Positions 19,562-28,343 of a stretch of 40,159 nt of DNA are shown here, in pieces. The DNA lies in IMG/VR virus record IMGVR_UViG_3300023094_000006, positions 1 through 40,159 of that record, one strand, 5' to 3'. The DNA comes from a virus. The translations under genes were made by a program, and so were the position numbers. The notes under the pieces are model-generated. The model was given only the letters and a program-made list of their open reading frames with translations. It ran no database searches and had not been told where the DNA came from. How positions within the stretch are numbered: position 1 is the first letter of the stretch; each line of letters opens with the position of its first letter.

Positions 19562-21490
19562 ATGCCCACAGGAGTTGAACTCGCCACCGCATGGGTGCGC
19601 CTCACTCCCACCATGGAGGGCGTCCAAGGCGAAGTCGCCAAGTCCTTCAGTGGCGTCGACGCAGCGGCTGAAACCTCCGGCAAGTCAGCCGGCTCCAAGT
19701 GGTCGACGGGTGCCAAGGCCGCCGTCCTCATCGGCGGAGCGGCGATCGTCACCGGCCTGGTCAAGGTCTTCAACACTGGATTCGAAGAGTTCACCTTCGG
19801 TGAGAAGCTCAATGCCCAGACCGACGCGCTGGTCAAGAACACCAAGTTTGCGCTAAGCACCGAGGCTATCGGCGACTACACACTCGCCCTGTCCAAAGTC
19901 TCGGGCGTTGAAGAGGAAGCTCTGCAGGCCGCAGGTAACAGCATCATCAAGTTCGGCGGCGTCTCAGCCGAGAACTACAAGCGGGCCGTTGCGTCAGTCA
20001 ACGACCTCGCCGCCTCAGGCAAGGATGCGGCCGCATCAGGTGAGCTCCTAGGTAAAGCCCTAGCCGACCCAGCCACTGCAGCCGCCAAGCTCAAGCGCGC
20101 TGGCGTGTCTCTGACCGAACAGCAGCAAGCGCAGATCAAGACGTTCACAGAAGCGGGCGACAAAGCCGGCGCCCAAGGCGTCATCCTCGACGCGCTCGAA
20201 GGAACCTACGGCGGGCTGGCAGAGAAAGTCGGGGGCACCACAGAGGGCAGCATCAACAAGCTCAACAACTCCTTCGACAACATGGCAGGCGACCTGGTCG
20301 CCACGCTGATGCCCGCCATTTCCGGCCTGGTCAGTGGCCTAGACGGATTCATCGGCTTCCTCAGTGATAACCAGCCGCTGATGTACATCTTCATCGGCAT
20401 CATCGGCCTGCTGACCATCGCCTTCATTGCCATCACCGTGGCAACCTGGGCCATGAACACCGCCCTGCTAGCCAACCCGATCACGTGGATTGTCTTGGCC
20501 ATCGTAGCGGCCGTGGCCATCCTAATAGCCATCATCGTCTTGCTAGTCACTAACTGGGATACAATTGTCAAGTTCCTCTCTGAGGTCTGGGGCAATATCG
20601 TAGACTGGCTAATCAGCACACTAGAAGCCATCGGCTCATTCTGGAATGACATCTGGACCAACGTCTCTAGCTTCTTTGTGACGGTCTGGACGGCCATTGT
20701 GTCCTTCTTCACGGACATCTGGAATGGCCTAGTAGACTGGTTCATGGGTCTGCTCATCGCATACGGCCAGTTCATCATCAACACCATCAACGGCATCGCC
20801 GCCGTGTGGAACACAGTGTGGACGGCTGTGGTTGACTTCTTCCGCGGACTGTGGGATGCAGTCGTGAGCTGGTTCACCACCCTGCTAACGGGCTGGGGCA
20901 TCATCATCTCGACAGCCCTCAACGTCATCTCGACAGGGTGGAAGACCGTATGGAACGGCATCGTGTCGTTCTTCACCGGTCTCTGGGGCGGACTGACCGG
21001 CTTCGTAGGCGGAGTGCTTGACGGCATCAGCAACGCGATCAGCAACGCGCTAAGCTTCATCGGCCGGACCTGGAACGATATGTGGTCGGGCATGGTGAAC
21101 TTCCTGTCGGGCGTGTTTTCCAACGTGGTAGGCGTCGTAAAGAAGCCCATCAACGGGATCATCAGCCTCATCAACGGCGCGATCGGTGCGATCAACGGAA
21201 TCAAAGTCAGTATCCCTGACTGGGTGCCCGGGCTCGGCGGTCAGACGCTTGGCTTCAACATCCCCAAGATTCCCATGCTGGCAACTGGTGGAACCATCAC
21301 CACTGCCGGCTACTCAATCGTTGGCGAGAACGGGCCAGAGCTTCTCAAGCTCCCCAAGGGCGCTCAGGTAAATCCGGACTATGATGATATTCCAGATAGC
21401 AAAGGCACGACCTTCAACAACTACGCCCCCCTCGGACAGTCGCCTGCCCAGGCACTGACCGAGTTCTCCAACCGCGCGAAGGGGCTCTAA
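19562..21490 (+). CDS. Tape measure protein
   Basis: A 642-residue protein with TTTAGGAG before ATG 19562. It sets tail length and is ejected with the DNA. An N-terminal soluble helical region with KFGGVSAENYKRAVASVNDLA-type repeats (residues of about 130-215) precedes a strongly hydrophobic part (about 275-335, with LLTIAFIAITVATWAM and WIVLAIVAAVAILIAIIV) and a series of Trp-containing repeats of the form W..I..F......W. The C-terminus has the ATGG and VGENGPELLKLPKGAQV motifs usual in these proteins. At about 1.5 angstrom per residue the tail would be just under 100 nm. Confidence 0.93.
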   Translation: MPTGVELATAWVRLTPTMEGVQGEVAKSFSGVDAAAETSGKSAGSKWSTGAKAAVLIGGAAIVTGLVKVFNTGFEEFTFGEKLNAQTDALVKNTKFALSTEAIGDYTLALSKVSGVEEEALQAAGNSIIKFGGVSAENYKRAVASVNDLAASGKDAAASGELLGKALADPATAAAKLKRAGVSLTEQQQAQIKTFTEAGDKAGAQGVILDALEGTYGGLAEKVGGTTEGSINKLNNSFDNMAGDLVATLMPAISGLVSGLDGFIGFLSDNQPLMYIFIGIIGLLTIAFIAITVATWAMNTALLANPITWIVLAIVAAVAILIAIIVLLVTNWDTIVKFLSEVWGNIVDWLISTLEAIGSFWNDIWTNVSSFFVTVWTAIVSFFTDIWNGLVDWFMGLLIAYGQFIINTINGIAAVWNTVWTAVVDFFRGLWDAVVSWFTTLLTGWGIIISTALNVISTGWKTVWNGIVSFFTGLWGGLTGFVGGVLDGISNAISNALSFIGRTWNDMWSGMVNFLSGVFSNVVGVVKKPINGIISLINGAIGAINGIKVSIPDWVPGLGGQTLGFNIPKIPMLATGGTITTAGYSIVGENGPELLKLPKGAQVNPDYDDIPDSKGTTFNNYAPLGQSPAQALTEFSNRAKGL

Positions 21491-22341
21491 TGATCGATTC
21501 TAAAGTCCGCCTCACCGGCAACGGCTACACGGTCACCCTCAAAGACTCGGCTGACGGCCTACACCGCCAGCCGGGCGGGGGCGGCTGGGGCATGGCCCCA
21601 GTAGTAAACTCCTGGTTCGAAGGCGCGGGAGACGGCGAGCAGCTGAGAGGCGTACGCCGAACCCGCCGTGAGTTGCAGATACCCATCTCAGCATTCGGTG
21701 CGGACAGAGCAGAAGTTGAAGACAACATTCGCTCACTAGTCCGAGTAATCCGCGGGCCCTTCCAAGTTCACGTAGACTACTCCAATGGCGAGTCCTTCTG
21801 GATTGAAGCCACATACGACAGCGGCCTAGAGGGCGTATACACAGTCGCGCCAGAGCACTGGAACGAAGCCACAATCATCCTCAAGTGCCCTGACCCGTAC
21901 TGGACCAGCGACGCAAGCCAGGCCTTTGTCATTGCGCCAACACCTGCGGACGCGCCATTCATCCCGCTTCTGGCGGGCCTCCACGTAGCATCGGCAGCCG
22001 CCTTCGGCACCGTGGGTGTGAGCAACGTCGGAGACGTTGAGTCTCGCCCGACCTGGATTATCCACGGACCGGGCGCAGCTTTGCATATCGCGGTTAACGG
22101 AGTGGGCCTGGTTCTAAACAAGACCTTCCTATCTACGGACATCGTGACTATCAAATACGAAGGCGGCGGCTGGACCATCAAAGACCAAGCCGGCGTGAAC
22201 CAATATCCCTACCTGGACCCGGCGCCAGTGTTCCCCGTGCTACCACCAGGTGGCTCCATCGTGACCGCCTCGATGACAAGCACGGGCACCGAAACCTACA
22301 TCCAGTGTGTCTATCCAGAACGACGAGAGGTCGTGTACTAA
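21490..22341 (+). CDS. Distal tail protein (Dit-like)
   Basis: A 283-residue protein starting in the TAATG overlap with the tape measure stop. The N-terminal ~130 residues (VVNSWFEGAGDGEQLRG, then RELQIPISAFG and a PFQVHVDYSNGE strand) and a second beta domain (PTWIIHGPGAALHIAVNG) match Dit-like phage tail proteins, which form the ring joining tube and tip. Gene order agrees. Confidence 0.8.
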   Translation: MIDSKVRLTGNGYTVTLKDSADGLHRQPGGGGWGMAPVVNSWFEGAGDGEQLRGVRRTRRELQIPISAFGADRAEVEDNIRSLVRVIRGPFQVHVDYSNGESFWIEATYDSGLEGVYTVAPEHWNEATIILKCPDPYWTSDASQAFVIAPTPADAPFIPLLAGLHVASAAAFGTVGVSNVGDVESRPTWIIHGPGAALHIAVNGVGLVLNKTFLSTDIVTIKYEGGGWTIKDQAGVNQYPYLDPAPVFPVLPPGGSIVTASMTSTGTETYIQCVYPERREVVY

Positions 22342-22342
22342 A

Positions 22343-24292
22343 ATGAGTATGGCTCCCGACTATCTCGTTGAAGTCCGTGACAGTTCCTTCACGCGACTGG
22401 GCCAGATCGCCCCAGAGTTTCTTGACCTCAAGCTGTCTGAAGTATTCCGAGGCGTAGGCGCCTGGGAGATGAAGCTGCCCGCAGAACACCCCCTCCTAGA
22501 CGCCCTGAAGTCCAAAGGCTCGGGCATCGTAGTAACCCAGCGATCAAGCGGCTATGTCTTCAGCGGGCGCATGCAGTCCTGTGTGCTAAGCCAAGACGCC
22601 ACCGACCCGGTCGGCACCTGGAAAATCTCGGGTGTAGACGACAACGTAATAGCCGCGGCCACGCTGGTCTACCCAGACCCCGCCCACGACGCAAGCGCCC
22701 AAACGACTGGCTACTGGGTAACCACCGGTCCGGGCGAAACCGTCATGCGTCAAGCGGTCCAGCTCAACGCCGGCTCGGCGGCAATAGCTTCACGCAAGTA
22801 CGCATGGCTGAGTGTCCCGGCAACCTCAGGCACCGGCACGGCAGTCTCCACCTCCTCGCGCTTCGACGTCTTGGGCGACCTGCTCACGTCAATCGGCATC
22901 CAGTCTGGACTCGGCTGGCGCTTCGCGGCGTCGGCAACCGGCGTCACCTTCTTGACCTACCAGCCGTCGGACAAGACAGCTCTAGTCCAGCTAGACATTA
23001 GAAACGGCGGGCTCACCTCTACTGAACTAGGCTTCTCAGCCCCCACGGCTACAGAAGTTCTGGTCCTCGGTCAAGGCGAAGGCGCCGGCCGAACAGTGCG
23101 TAAAGTCTCTACCGTCTCGTCGCTTGCAGAAGCCACAGCATGGGGCCTACGTTGGGAGCAAAGCAAAGATCAGCGAAACACTGACGACCCTACAGAGCTT
23201 CAGAAAGCTGGAGAGGAAATCCTCTCCGAGACTGGCACGACTATCCACTCTCTCAAGCTGTCGCCGTCAGACGCACCGAACCAGCGTCTTGGCGTAGACT
23301 GGGGACTGGGTGACAAGATCACAGTCGTCATCGATGGCCAACCGACTCAGGCCATTGTCACAGAGATAGCCACCAGCATAACCTCCGCGGGGCTGATCCG
23401 CCAGGCCACAGTAGGCGACCCCATCGGGTTCGACTGGGAAGCTAAAGTCGGCTCAGCCATTCGCCAGCAAGACACGCGCATTGGCAACCTCGAAACTCTC
23501 GTAGACGCCGGCGTATCGTGGGGCGGAATCGATGGCAAGCCTGCCGCCCTTTCCCAGCCGGGCGTCTTCGCGGATATTGCCGACATCAAAATGACGGCCC
23601 GCCTAACTGCGCCTGCAGGTTGGCTTCTGTGTGACGGCTCGTCAGTATCCAGAACAACATACTCAGCCCTCTTCTCCACGCTTGTACAGTCCATCGGTGT
23701 AGCTACAGTCACGGTGGCCTCCCCCGGCGTATTCACCAAAACGGCGCACGGGCTGGCGGTCGGCGACAAAGTCTCACTGACTACCACAGGCGCGCTACCA
23801 ACCGGCCTGACGCAATTCACGTCGTACTTCGTAATAGCAGCAGGGCTGACGGCCAACACCTTCCAACTGTCAGCCACTCAGACTGGCGCCGGGATCGTAA
23901 CTACCGGCACCCAAAGCGGCGTGCACACCGTCTGGCTAGCGCCATATGGACTAGTCGACGCGACCACCTTCCGCACCCCAGACATGCGAGGAAAAACCCC
24001 AGTCGGCGTTGATGCCTCGCAGACAGAGTTCATCAAGCGCGGAATCGCTGGGGGCGCCAAGACGCACCAGCTAGACATCTCGCAGATGCCTAGCCACCGC
24101 CATACAGGTAACTCTGCAGACGGAGGAAACTTCGGCTACGCAGAAGCTGGTGGCCCGACCCTGTTCACCATGGGCTATGGCCCTACCCGTCTGAACACGG
24201 GCATAGCCACATCACTAGTTGGTGGAGACCAGCCTCACAACAACCTCCAGCCGTATAGCGCGGTCAACTTCATCATCTACGCCGGCGTCTAG
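22343..24292 (+). CDS. Tail hub protein (Gp37-like) fused to a tail-collar domain with an insert
   Basis: A protein of about 649 residues from ATG 22343. The N-terminal ~380 residues resemble the siphovirus ReqiPepy6 Gp37-like hub (YLVEVRDSSFTRLGQI, later LGVDWGLGDKITVVIDG). The C-terminal part is a phage tail-collar domain: APAGWLLCDGSSVSRTTYSALF, then RTPDMRGKTPVGVD, a SQMPSHRHTGN His motif and QPHNNLQPYSAVNFIIYAG. Between the collar's first and second motifs lies a ~75-residue insert starting ASPGVFTKTAHGLAVGD, itself like a repeat domain of tail fibres. Fusion puts a receptor-type module directly on the hub. Confidence 0.85.
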   Translation: MSMAPDYLVEVRDSSFTRLGQIAPEFLDLKLSEVFRGVGAWEMKLPAEHPLLDALKSKGSGIVVTQRSSGYVFSGRMQSCVLSQDATDPVGTWKISGVDDNVIAAATLVYPDPAHDASAQTTGYWVTTGPGETVMRQAVQLNAGSAAIASRKYAWLSVPATSGTGTAVSTSSRFDVLGDLLTSIGIQSGLGWRFAASATGVTFLTYQPSDKTALVQLDIRNGGLTSTELGFSAPTATEVLVLGQGEGAGRTVRKVSTVSSLAEATAWGLRWEQSKDQRNTDDPTELQKAGEEILSETGTTIHSLKLSPSDAPNQRLGVDWGLGDKITVVIDGQPTQAIVTEIATSITSAGLIRQATVGDPIGFDWEAKVGSAIRQQDTRIGNLETLVDAGVSWGGIDGKPAALSQPGVFADIADIKMTARLTAPAGWLLCDGSSVSRTTYSALFSTLVQSIGVATVTVASPGVFTKTAHGLAVGDKVSLTTTGALPTGLTQFTSYFVIAAGLTANTFQLSATQTGAGIVTTGTQSGVHTVWLAPYGLVDATTFRTPDMRGKTPVGVDASQTEFIKRGIAGGAKTHQLDISQMPSHRHTGNSADGGNFGYAEAGGPTLFTMGYGPTRLNTGIATSLVGGDQPHNNLQPYSAVNFIIYAGV

Positions 24293-24320
24293 CCCAAGGC
24301 CCTAAGAGAGGACCGCAAGA

Positions 24321-25067
24321 ATGGCACTCATCGCATACCCCTTCGACGCCCAGAATATCACTGAGGCAGATTACGGCGCGCTCATCGGCGCGGGCCTCGC
24401 GTCAGGCGTGGTCGGCCACCCCGGCACCAACCACTTCAAAGTCGTGGCGTCAACCGGAATGGTCCTGACCGTAACCTCTGTCGGAGGCGCCTCGCTGGCG
24501 CTGGTCCGCGGGCACGCATGTGTCATGACAGCCAACTCCAGTGTGACTGTTGCCACTGCAGACGTCGGCGCGCGTGCGGATCTAGTAGTCCTGCGCATGG
24601 ACTACGCGGCCAACTCAATTGCCCCAGCCATCAAGAAGGGCACATCCGGCAGCCCCACCCCACCCAGCCCGACGTGGGGTGTCTCAGGAATCTACGAAAT
24701 CCCCTTGGCCGTAGTGGCCGTTGCGGCTAGTGCAGTCAGCATCAACAACGGAAACATCACTGACGCGCGATCGTTTGCCGGTTCAACAGTAGGCGCCTGG
24801 ACAACCGATCAGCGCCCCACCGGAAAGCCAGCCATCGGGTACAACCTGACAGCTGCGGCCTGGGAAGCATCTCTCGACGGTGTCACATGGGTAACCATCT
24901 CGCTGGCAACCCACACACTAGACAGCCACCCAGGCAGTCCACTGTCCATCGGCAAAGGCGGAACAGGCGCCAGCACTTCGCTAGACGCCCAGAAGAATCT
25001 GGAAATCTACGCGCAATCATCGGCGCCAGCGCACGCTCTCGGGCGTATCTGGATAAAGCTACCGTAA
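24321..25067 (+). CDS. Minor tail / fibre protein
   Basis: A 248-residue beta-rich protein starting at ATG 24321 (AGAGAGG upstream). The N-terminal part resembles baseplate upper-like fibre domains of actinophages (YPFDAQNITEADYGALI, then ADVGARADLVVLRMDY). A GKGGTGAST motif near residue 215 is common at fibre-domain borders. Located among tail-tip genes, so probably part of the adsorption apparatus. Confidence 0.7.
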   Translation: MALIAYPFDAQNITEADYGALIGAGLASGVVGHPGTNHFKVVASTGMVLTVTSVGGASLALVRGHACVMTANSSVTVATADVGARADLVVLRMDYAANSIAPAIKKGTSGSPTPPSPTWGVSGIYEIPLAVVAVAASAVSINNGNITDARSFAGSTVGAWTTDQRPTGKPAIGYNLTAAAWEASLDGVTWVTISLATHTLDSHPGSPLSIGKGGTGASTSLDAQKNLEIYAQSSAPAHALGRIWIKLP

Positions 25068-25077
25068 GGACCTTCAA

Positions 25078-26166
25078 ATGGCATCTTCAGGTGCAACCTC
25101 CGGAAACTTCTCTGGCAGAACTAACTTTGACCTGGCCATGTACGTCTACCTGGCGGGCACTTCAGGCAACTCCTCCTACTGGTACTGGGAACTTCACGCC
25201 AGACAGCTCAGCGGCTCAGACTCCTACAACCTGAATGAAAACGGATGGAGTGCATACGTAAACGGCCAGGGCTTCGGCGGCACCCACACGCTAGACTTCC
25301 GCGGGGCAACTAACGACATCCTCCTTGGTTCTGGCTACACCGGCTGGATTGCGCACGACTCGTCAGGCAACCTGCTCGTGTCGTTCTCAGCGTCCATGAG
25401 TGCCGCGACATTCGGCAGCGCCTCACTGTCGGGCGGCTTCTGGGCTGACCGAATCACGCAGGTTCCGTCAGCCCCGCCGGCCCCAGTGCTCGTCAGCAAA
25501 ACGGCAACCACCTTCAGCGCCCAGATTTACTACTCGGCAGACAACGGCGGCAGCGGCATCGTAGGCCTTGTAGCTCAGCTTGCCACAGACCCAGGGTTCA
25601 CCAACATCATCGTGTCGCGGGCAACCAGCGCAGGCACTGAAGCAATGACCGGCCTAACGCCGGCCACGGCGTACTACTTTAGGTATGTCAACTACAACTA
25701 CGTAGGCTACAGCCCAGTAAGCCCGACCCTGGTAGTGAATATGGGGGTAGCGGTTCCAACCGCCCCGCTGACTCCGTCAGCAACCAACCTCGCCCCAACG
25801 GGTCTCACCCTCAACTGGACCGCCCCAAGCAACACAGGTGGAGCGGCAGTCACAGGCTACCGAGTTACTCGCGCACTAAACTCCGCCTTCACCGTAGGCG
25901 TTGTGCAGTTCACTCAGGGCGCGTCGCTAAGCATGGCGTTCACCGACCTGCTGCCCAGCACCACGTACTACTTCAAAATTGCGGCCACCAACAGCGCCGG
26001 CTACGGCCCGGACTCGGCGGTGCTGACGGTTACCACCGTCTCCGGTGTCTCGTATTCCACGGGCACAAGCTGGCAGGCGGCAGGCATCTTCGTATCCAAC
26101 GGCACCGACTGGCTGCCGGCAGAAATCCTAGTATCAGACGGCACTAACTGGGTTGCAGCTATCTAA
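25078..26166 (+). CDS. Minor tail protein with fibronectin type III domains
   Basis: A 362-residue protein. An N-terminal ~135-residue beta domain is followed by two Fn3 domains: one from about residue 138 (with MTGLTPATAYYFRYV) and one from about 228 (with LTLNWTAPSNTGG and LLPSTTYYFKIAATNSAGYGP). A C-terminal tail repeats the pattern FVSNGTDWLPA and LVSDGTNWVAA. Fn3 domains are common in phage tail fibres and are thought to bind carbohydrate weakly. The stop is eight bases before the endolysin start codon. Confidence 0.85.
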   Translation: MASSGATSGNFSGRTNFDLAMYVYLAGTSGNSSYWYWELHARQLSGSDSYNLNENGWSAYVNGQGFGGTHTLDFRGATNDILLGSGYTGWIAHDSSGNLLVSFSASMSAATFGSASLSGGFWADRITQVPSAPPAPVLVSKTATTFSAQIYYSADNGGSGIVGLVAQLATDPGFTNIIVSRATSAGTEAMTGLTPATAYYFRYVNYNYVGYSPVSPTLVVNMGVAVPTAPLTPSATNLAPTGLTLNWTAPSNTGGAAVTGYRVTRALNSAFTVGVVQFTQGASLSMAFTDLLPSTTYYFKIAATNSAGYGPDSAVLTVTTVSGVSYSTGTSWQAAGIFVSNGTDWLPAEILVSDGTNWVAAI

Positions 26167-26174
26167 GGAGCCAC

Positions 26175-26957
26175 ATGGCTAACCTCGTACAAATCCCGTG
26201 GCAGCCGACTCTCTGGCTTACGCCACAGACCCTGGCCCGCCTGGTCACCGCCTCGCGCATCCTTGGCCGCAACATCTACCTCAACGGCAGCGACGCCGCC
26301 TGGCGATCCTACGCCAGCCAGAAATACCAATGGGACCTGAACGGCCACAACCCGGCCAAGGCAAATAACCCGGATGTCGGCGACCGCGTGCACATGCGGG
26401 GCGCGGGCCTCGACGTCCCAACAGACGCCAAAACTCAGGCGGCTATGAAAGCTGCCGGCTTCGTTCGTGACAAAAACGAAACCTGGCACTGGAGCGACCC
26501 CAACTGGCGCAACATGCCAATCATCGAAACCAATACGGGAACAGCCGGCGGCGGCAGTTCCGCAATAGGAGGATTCCTCATGGCGCTCTCAGACGCTCAG
26601 CAAGACCAAATGTATAAGGCGCTGGTCCAGCCAACTGCCGACGGCAATGCCTACTACAAGACCGACGCAATCATGAACATTCTCCGCCTCGAGGTGGAGA
26701 CTGCCATCGCGGCAATTGCTGCCGGCGGCATCGCGTTCCCAGGTGCGTCATACAACGCATTCGTGGCAATCGTCAACACCGTCCGCGGAGCCGCGGGCCA
26801 AGAGCCCGTAGACGTCGATGAGAAAGAGCTCGCCGCCCAACTGGCGCCGGCACTCGCGCCACTACTGGCTGAGAACGTGGGCACGCTCACCGACGCCACA
26901 GTAGATGAGCTGGTACAAAAGCTGCTGGACGAGCAGGCAAAGCGCCTGGCCAAATAG
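26175..26957 (+). CDS. Endolysin with M15-type peptidase domain
   Basis: A 260-residue protein with a TAAGGAG site. Residues 20-111 are an M15 D-Ala-D-Ala peptidase-like domain: HMRGAGLDV supplies His73 and Asp80, and ETWHWSD supplies His105, the three zinc ligands in the family. It should cut peptide cross-links in host peptidoglycan at lysis. The C-terminal ~130 residues are Ala-rich helices (LAAQLAPALAPLLAENV), possibly a wall-binding or oligomerisation part. No signal peptide, so export needs the holins downstream. Confidence 0.8.
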   Translation: MANLVQIPWQPTLWLTPQTLARLVTASRILGRNIYLNGSDAAWRSYASQKYQWDLNGHNPAKANNPDVGDRVHMRGAGLDVPTDAKTQAAMKAAGFVRDKNETWHWSDPNWRNMPIIETNTGTAGGGSSAIGGFLMALSDAQQDQMYKALVQPTADGNAYYKTDAIMNILRLEVETAIAAIAAGGIAFPGASYNAFVAIVNTVRGAAGQEPVDVDEKELAAQLAPALAPLLAENVGTLTDATVDELVQKLLDEQAKRLAK

Positions 26958-26958
26958 C

Positions 26959-27441
26959 ATGAGCCAATCAGACGAGCGCGCATTCCAGACAATGCCGCGA
27001 CCACCGCGAACCAAAGCACAGAACCGGCCCACGCGCTTCCAGCTCTGGGCCTGGAGTCAGGTGCTACAATTCCAAGTAGGATTGACCGCAACCTACGTGG
27101 CGGCAATCTACTTCGGGGTGTCGGCGCTAATCGCAACAGCGCCAGCATTCATCGAGACGGCCCCAGAGGGCTACGCGTTCCTCTGGGCTATTGCCCTCAT
27201 CATCGGGGCAGTCACCGGCAGCGTCGGCTCCATCAGCCGCCGCAAGCTCTTCGAGCGGCTCGAGCTCATAGGCAGTTCTCTCGTGTCATTGACGATCGGC
27301 AGTTACGCTTCGGTCCTCCTCTTCATCGCATATGGTCTCGGTGACACAACTCGCATCTCTGGAGGCGCGGGCTTCGTTGCCCTCTCAATCCCGTTCATCG
27401 TCCGCACTCTATGGCTGGCGTCGCAAGCACTTCGAAAGTAG
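26959..27441 (+). CDS. Multi-pass membrane protein in the lysis cassette (holin candidate)
   Basis: A 160-residue protein starting at ATG 26959 just after the endolysin stop. About four hydrophobic segments are visible (TYVAAIYFGVSALIA, YAFLWAIALIIGAVTG, LTIGSYASVLLFIAYGL, FVALSIPFIVRTLWLAS), with a basic N-terminus. Position beside the endolysin suggests a holin or a membrane helper of lysis. Confidence 0.65.
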   Translation: MSQSDERAFQTMPRPPRTKAQNRPTRFQLWAWSQVLQFQVGLTATYVAAIYFGVSALIATAPAFIETAPEGYAFLWAIALIIGAVTGSVGSISRRKLFERLELIGSSLVSLTIGSYASVLLFIAYGLGDTTRISGGAGFVALSIPFIVRTLWLASQALRK

Positions 27442-27448
27442 GCCGTCC

Positions 27449-27832
27449 ATGCTGGTTCCAACAGACTGGATTGCCCCAACAATCACGGGCATCTTCGGCC
27501 TAGTGCTTGCTATAGTTACAGGAGTCCTCGCTAGCCGAGGTCGCCGGCTGGGTAACCGCGAAAGCCGGATGCCCGACGTCACGGACCTCTGGGTCCAGCA
27601 AGAGCAGGACCGGCGGATGCGCCAGCTAGTAGAAGACCTCTGGTGGAATGTCCGCCGGGCCTTCCAATCCTACTACCGGCGAGTAAACTCCGCGGCCTTA
27701 GCCCTCCACCTGCCGGCCGACAAAATGGCGGCATTCGAGCTGACCAAGCGTGAGCTCTCGGCAATCGAGTCAGAGCTACCCACAGAACCAACCGATCGGC
27801 CCATCCCGACCGGACCACCTCCAACCCACTAG
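27449..27832 (+). CDS. Single-pass membrane protein in the lysis cassette
   Basis: A 127-residue protein from ATG 27449. One transmembrane segment (residues of about 8-27, ITGIFGLVLAIVTGVLA) is followed by a basic, helical, soluble part (LWVQQEQDRRMRQLVEDLWW) and a Pro/Thr-rich end. It is reminiscent of LysM-less spanin-like or holin-like proteins in actinophage lysis cassettes; no certain assignment. Confidence 0.6.
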   Translation: MLVPTDWIAPTITGIFGLVLAIVTGVLASRGRRLGNRESRMPDVTDLWVQQEQDRRMRQLVEDLWWNVRRAFQSYYRRVNSAALALHLPADKMAAFELTKRELSAIESELPTEPTDRPIPTGPPPTH

Positions 27833-27840
27833 GAGAACAC

Positions 27841-28044
27841 ATGGCAGAGCACGTAGCCACCAAGCCTACCAAAGCAATCGTAGCAGCAGTCGTCGCTGGC
27901 GTCACCGCCGTCGCAACGGGCCTCGAGACCCTCATCCCGGACCCGACCGTGCAGCTTGTCTGCCAAATCGTGACGCTCGTCGCAGGCGCCGTCACCTCCA
28001 GCGTCGCGGTCTACCAGACCACCAACGCCCCGGTAGACGACTAG
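27841..28044 (+). CDS. Small holin-like membrane protein
   Basis: A 67-residue protein with a TAGGAGA site before ATG 27841. Two hydrophobic segments (AIVAAVVAGVTAVATGL and LVCQIVTLVAGAVTSSVAVY) are separated by a short PDPT turn, the layout of class II holins. It is the last gene before the terminator at 28178-28212. Three membrane proteins after the endolysin mean the actual holin must be tested. Confidence 0.65.
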   Translation: MAEHVATKPTKAIVAAVVAGVTAVATGLETLIPDPTVQLVCQIVTLVAGAVTSSVAVYQTTNAPVDD

Positions 28045-28048
28045 TCCC

Positions 28049-28176
28049 AGGGCAGCTTCAGGGTAGTTAGGGTAGTTAGGGCGCGTCGTTCCCTATTACT
28101 CTCTAGGAAATAGTATTGACTAGGGGGTTATAGGGAAACACCCGCCCTAACCGCCCTAACCGCCCTAACGTGCCCT
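28049..28176. repeat. Telomere-like nested inverted-repeat element, copy 2
   Basis: Second copy of the element at 851-983. The left part (about 28049-28083) has three TTAGGG-like units and the right part (about 28143-28176) the complementary CCCTAA units. The core (28084-28137) matches copy 1 at about 47 of 54 positions, including GTCGTTCCCTATTA and GGGGGTTATAGGGA. It stands between the lysis cassette and the late-operon terminator, 27 kb from copy 1. Confidence 0.8.
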
Positions 28177-28177
28177 A

Positions 28178-28212
28178 GCCCCCGCATCTCGGAATCCCCG
28201 GGTTGCGGGGGC
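28178..28212 (+). terminator. Intrinsic terminator at the end of the late operon
   Basis: A perfect 9-bp GC stem (28178-28186 with 28204-28212), followed by CTTCTTA. It separates the lysis genes from the replication region, whose first promoter follows within 15 bases. Confidence 0.8.
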
Positions 28213-28222
28213 CTTCTTACGT

Positions 28223-28228
28223 TAGAAT
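28223..28228 (+). promoter_or_regulatory. -10 box TAGAAT of a probable leaderless promoter
   Basis: TAGAAT is followed by exactly 6 nt and then ATG 28235. There is no ribosome site. It is the first promoter candidate after the late terminator and would drive the replication operon. Confidence 0.65.
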
Positions 28229-28234
28229 AAGTCT

Positions 28235-28336
28235 ATGACTAATTACACCTGGCGCAGCCTCCTCCGCATCATCGCCGAGGAGTGGCGCAACATGCGTGAA
28301 CGCTGGGGCAACCAAGGCCGCTACCACGAAGACTAG
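28235..28336 (+). CDS. Micro-protein (33 aa), probably leaderless
   Basis: A 33-residue basic helical peptide (RSLLRIIAEEWRNMRERWG) starting at ATG 28235 directly behind a -10 box and ending at TAG 28334-28336. AGGAGT around its stop serves the next gene. It may be a genuine small protein or a leader peptide that opens the operon. Confidence 0.55.
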   Translation: MTNYTWRSLLRIIAEEWRNMRERWGNQGRYHED

Positions 28337-28343
28337 GAGTCTC

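Noticed and set aside
20206-21204. Minus-strand open frame (about 332 codons) opposite the tape measure gene
   Set aside because: The plus strand has an unmistakable tape measure gene; the antisense product is Met/Thr/Pro-rich low complexity.
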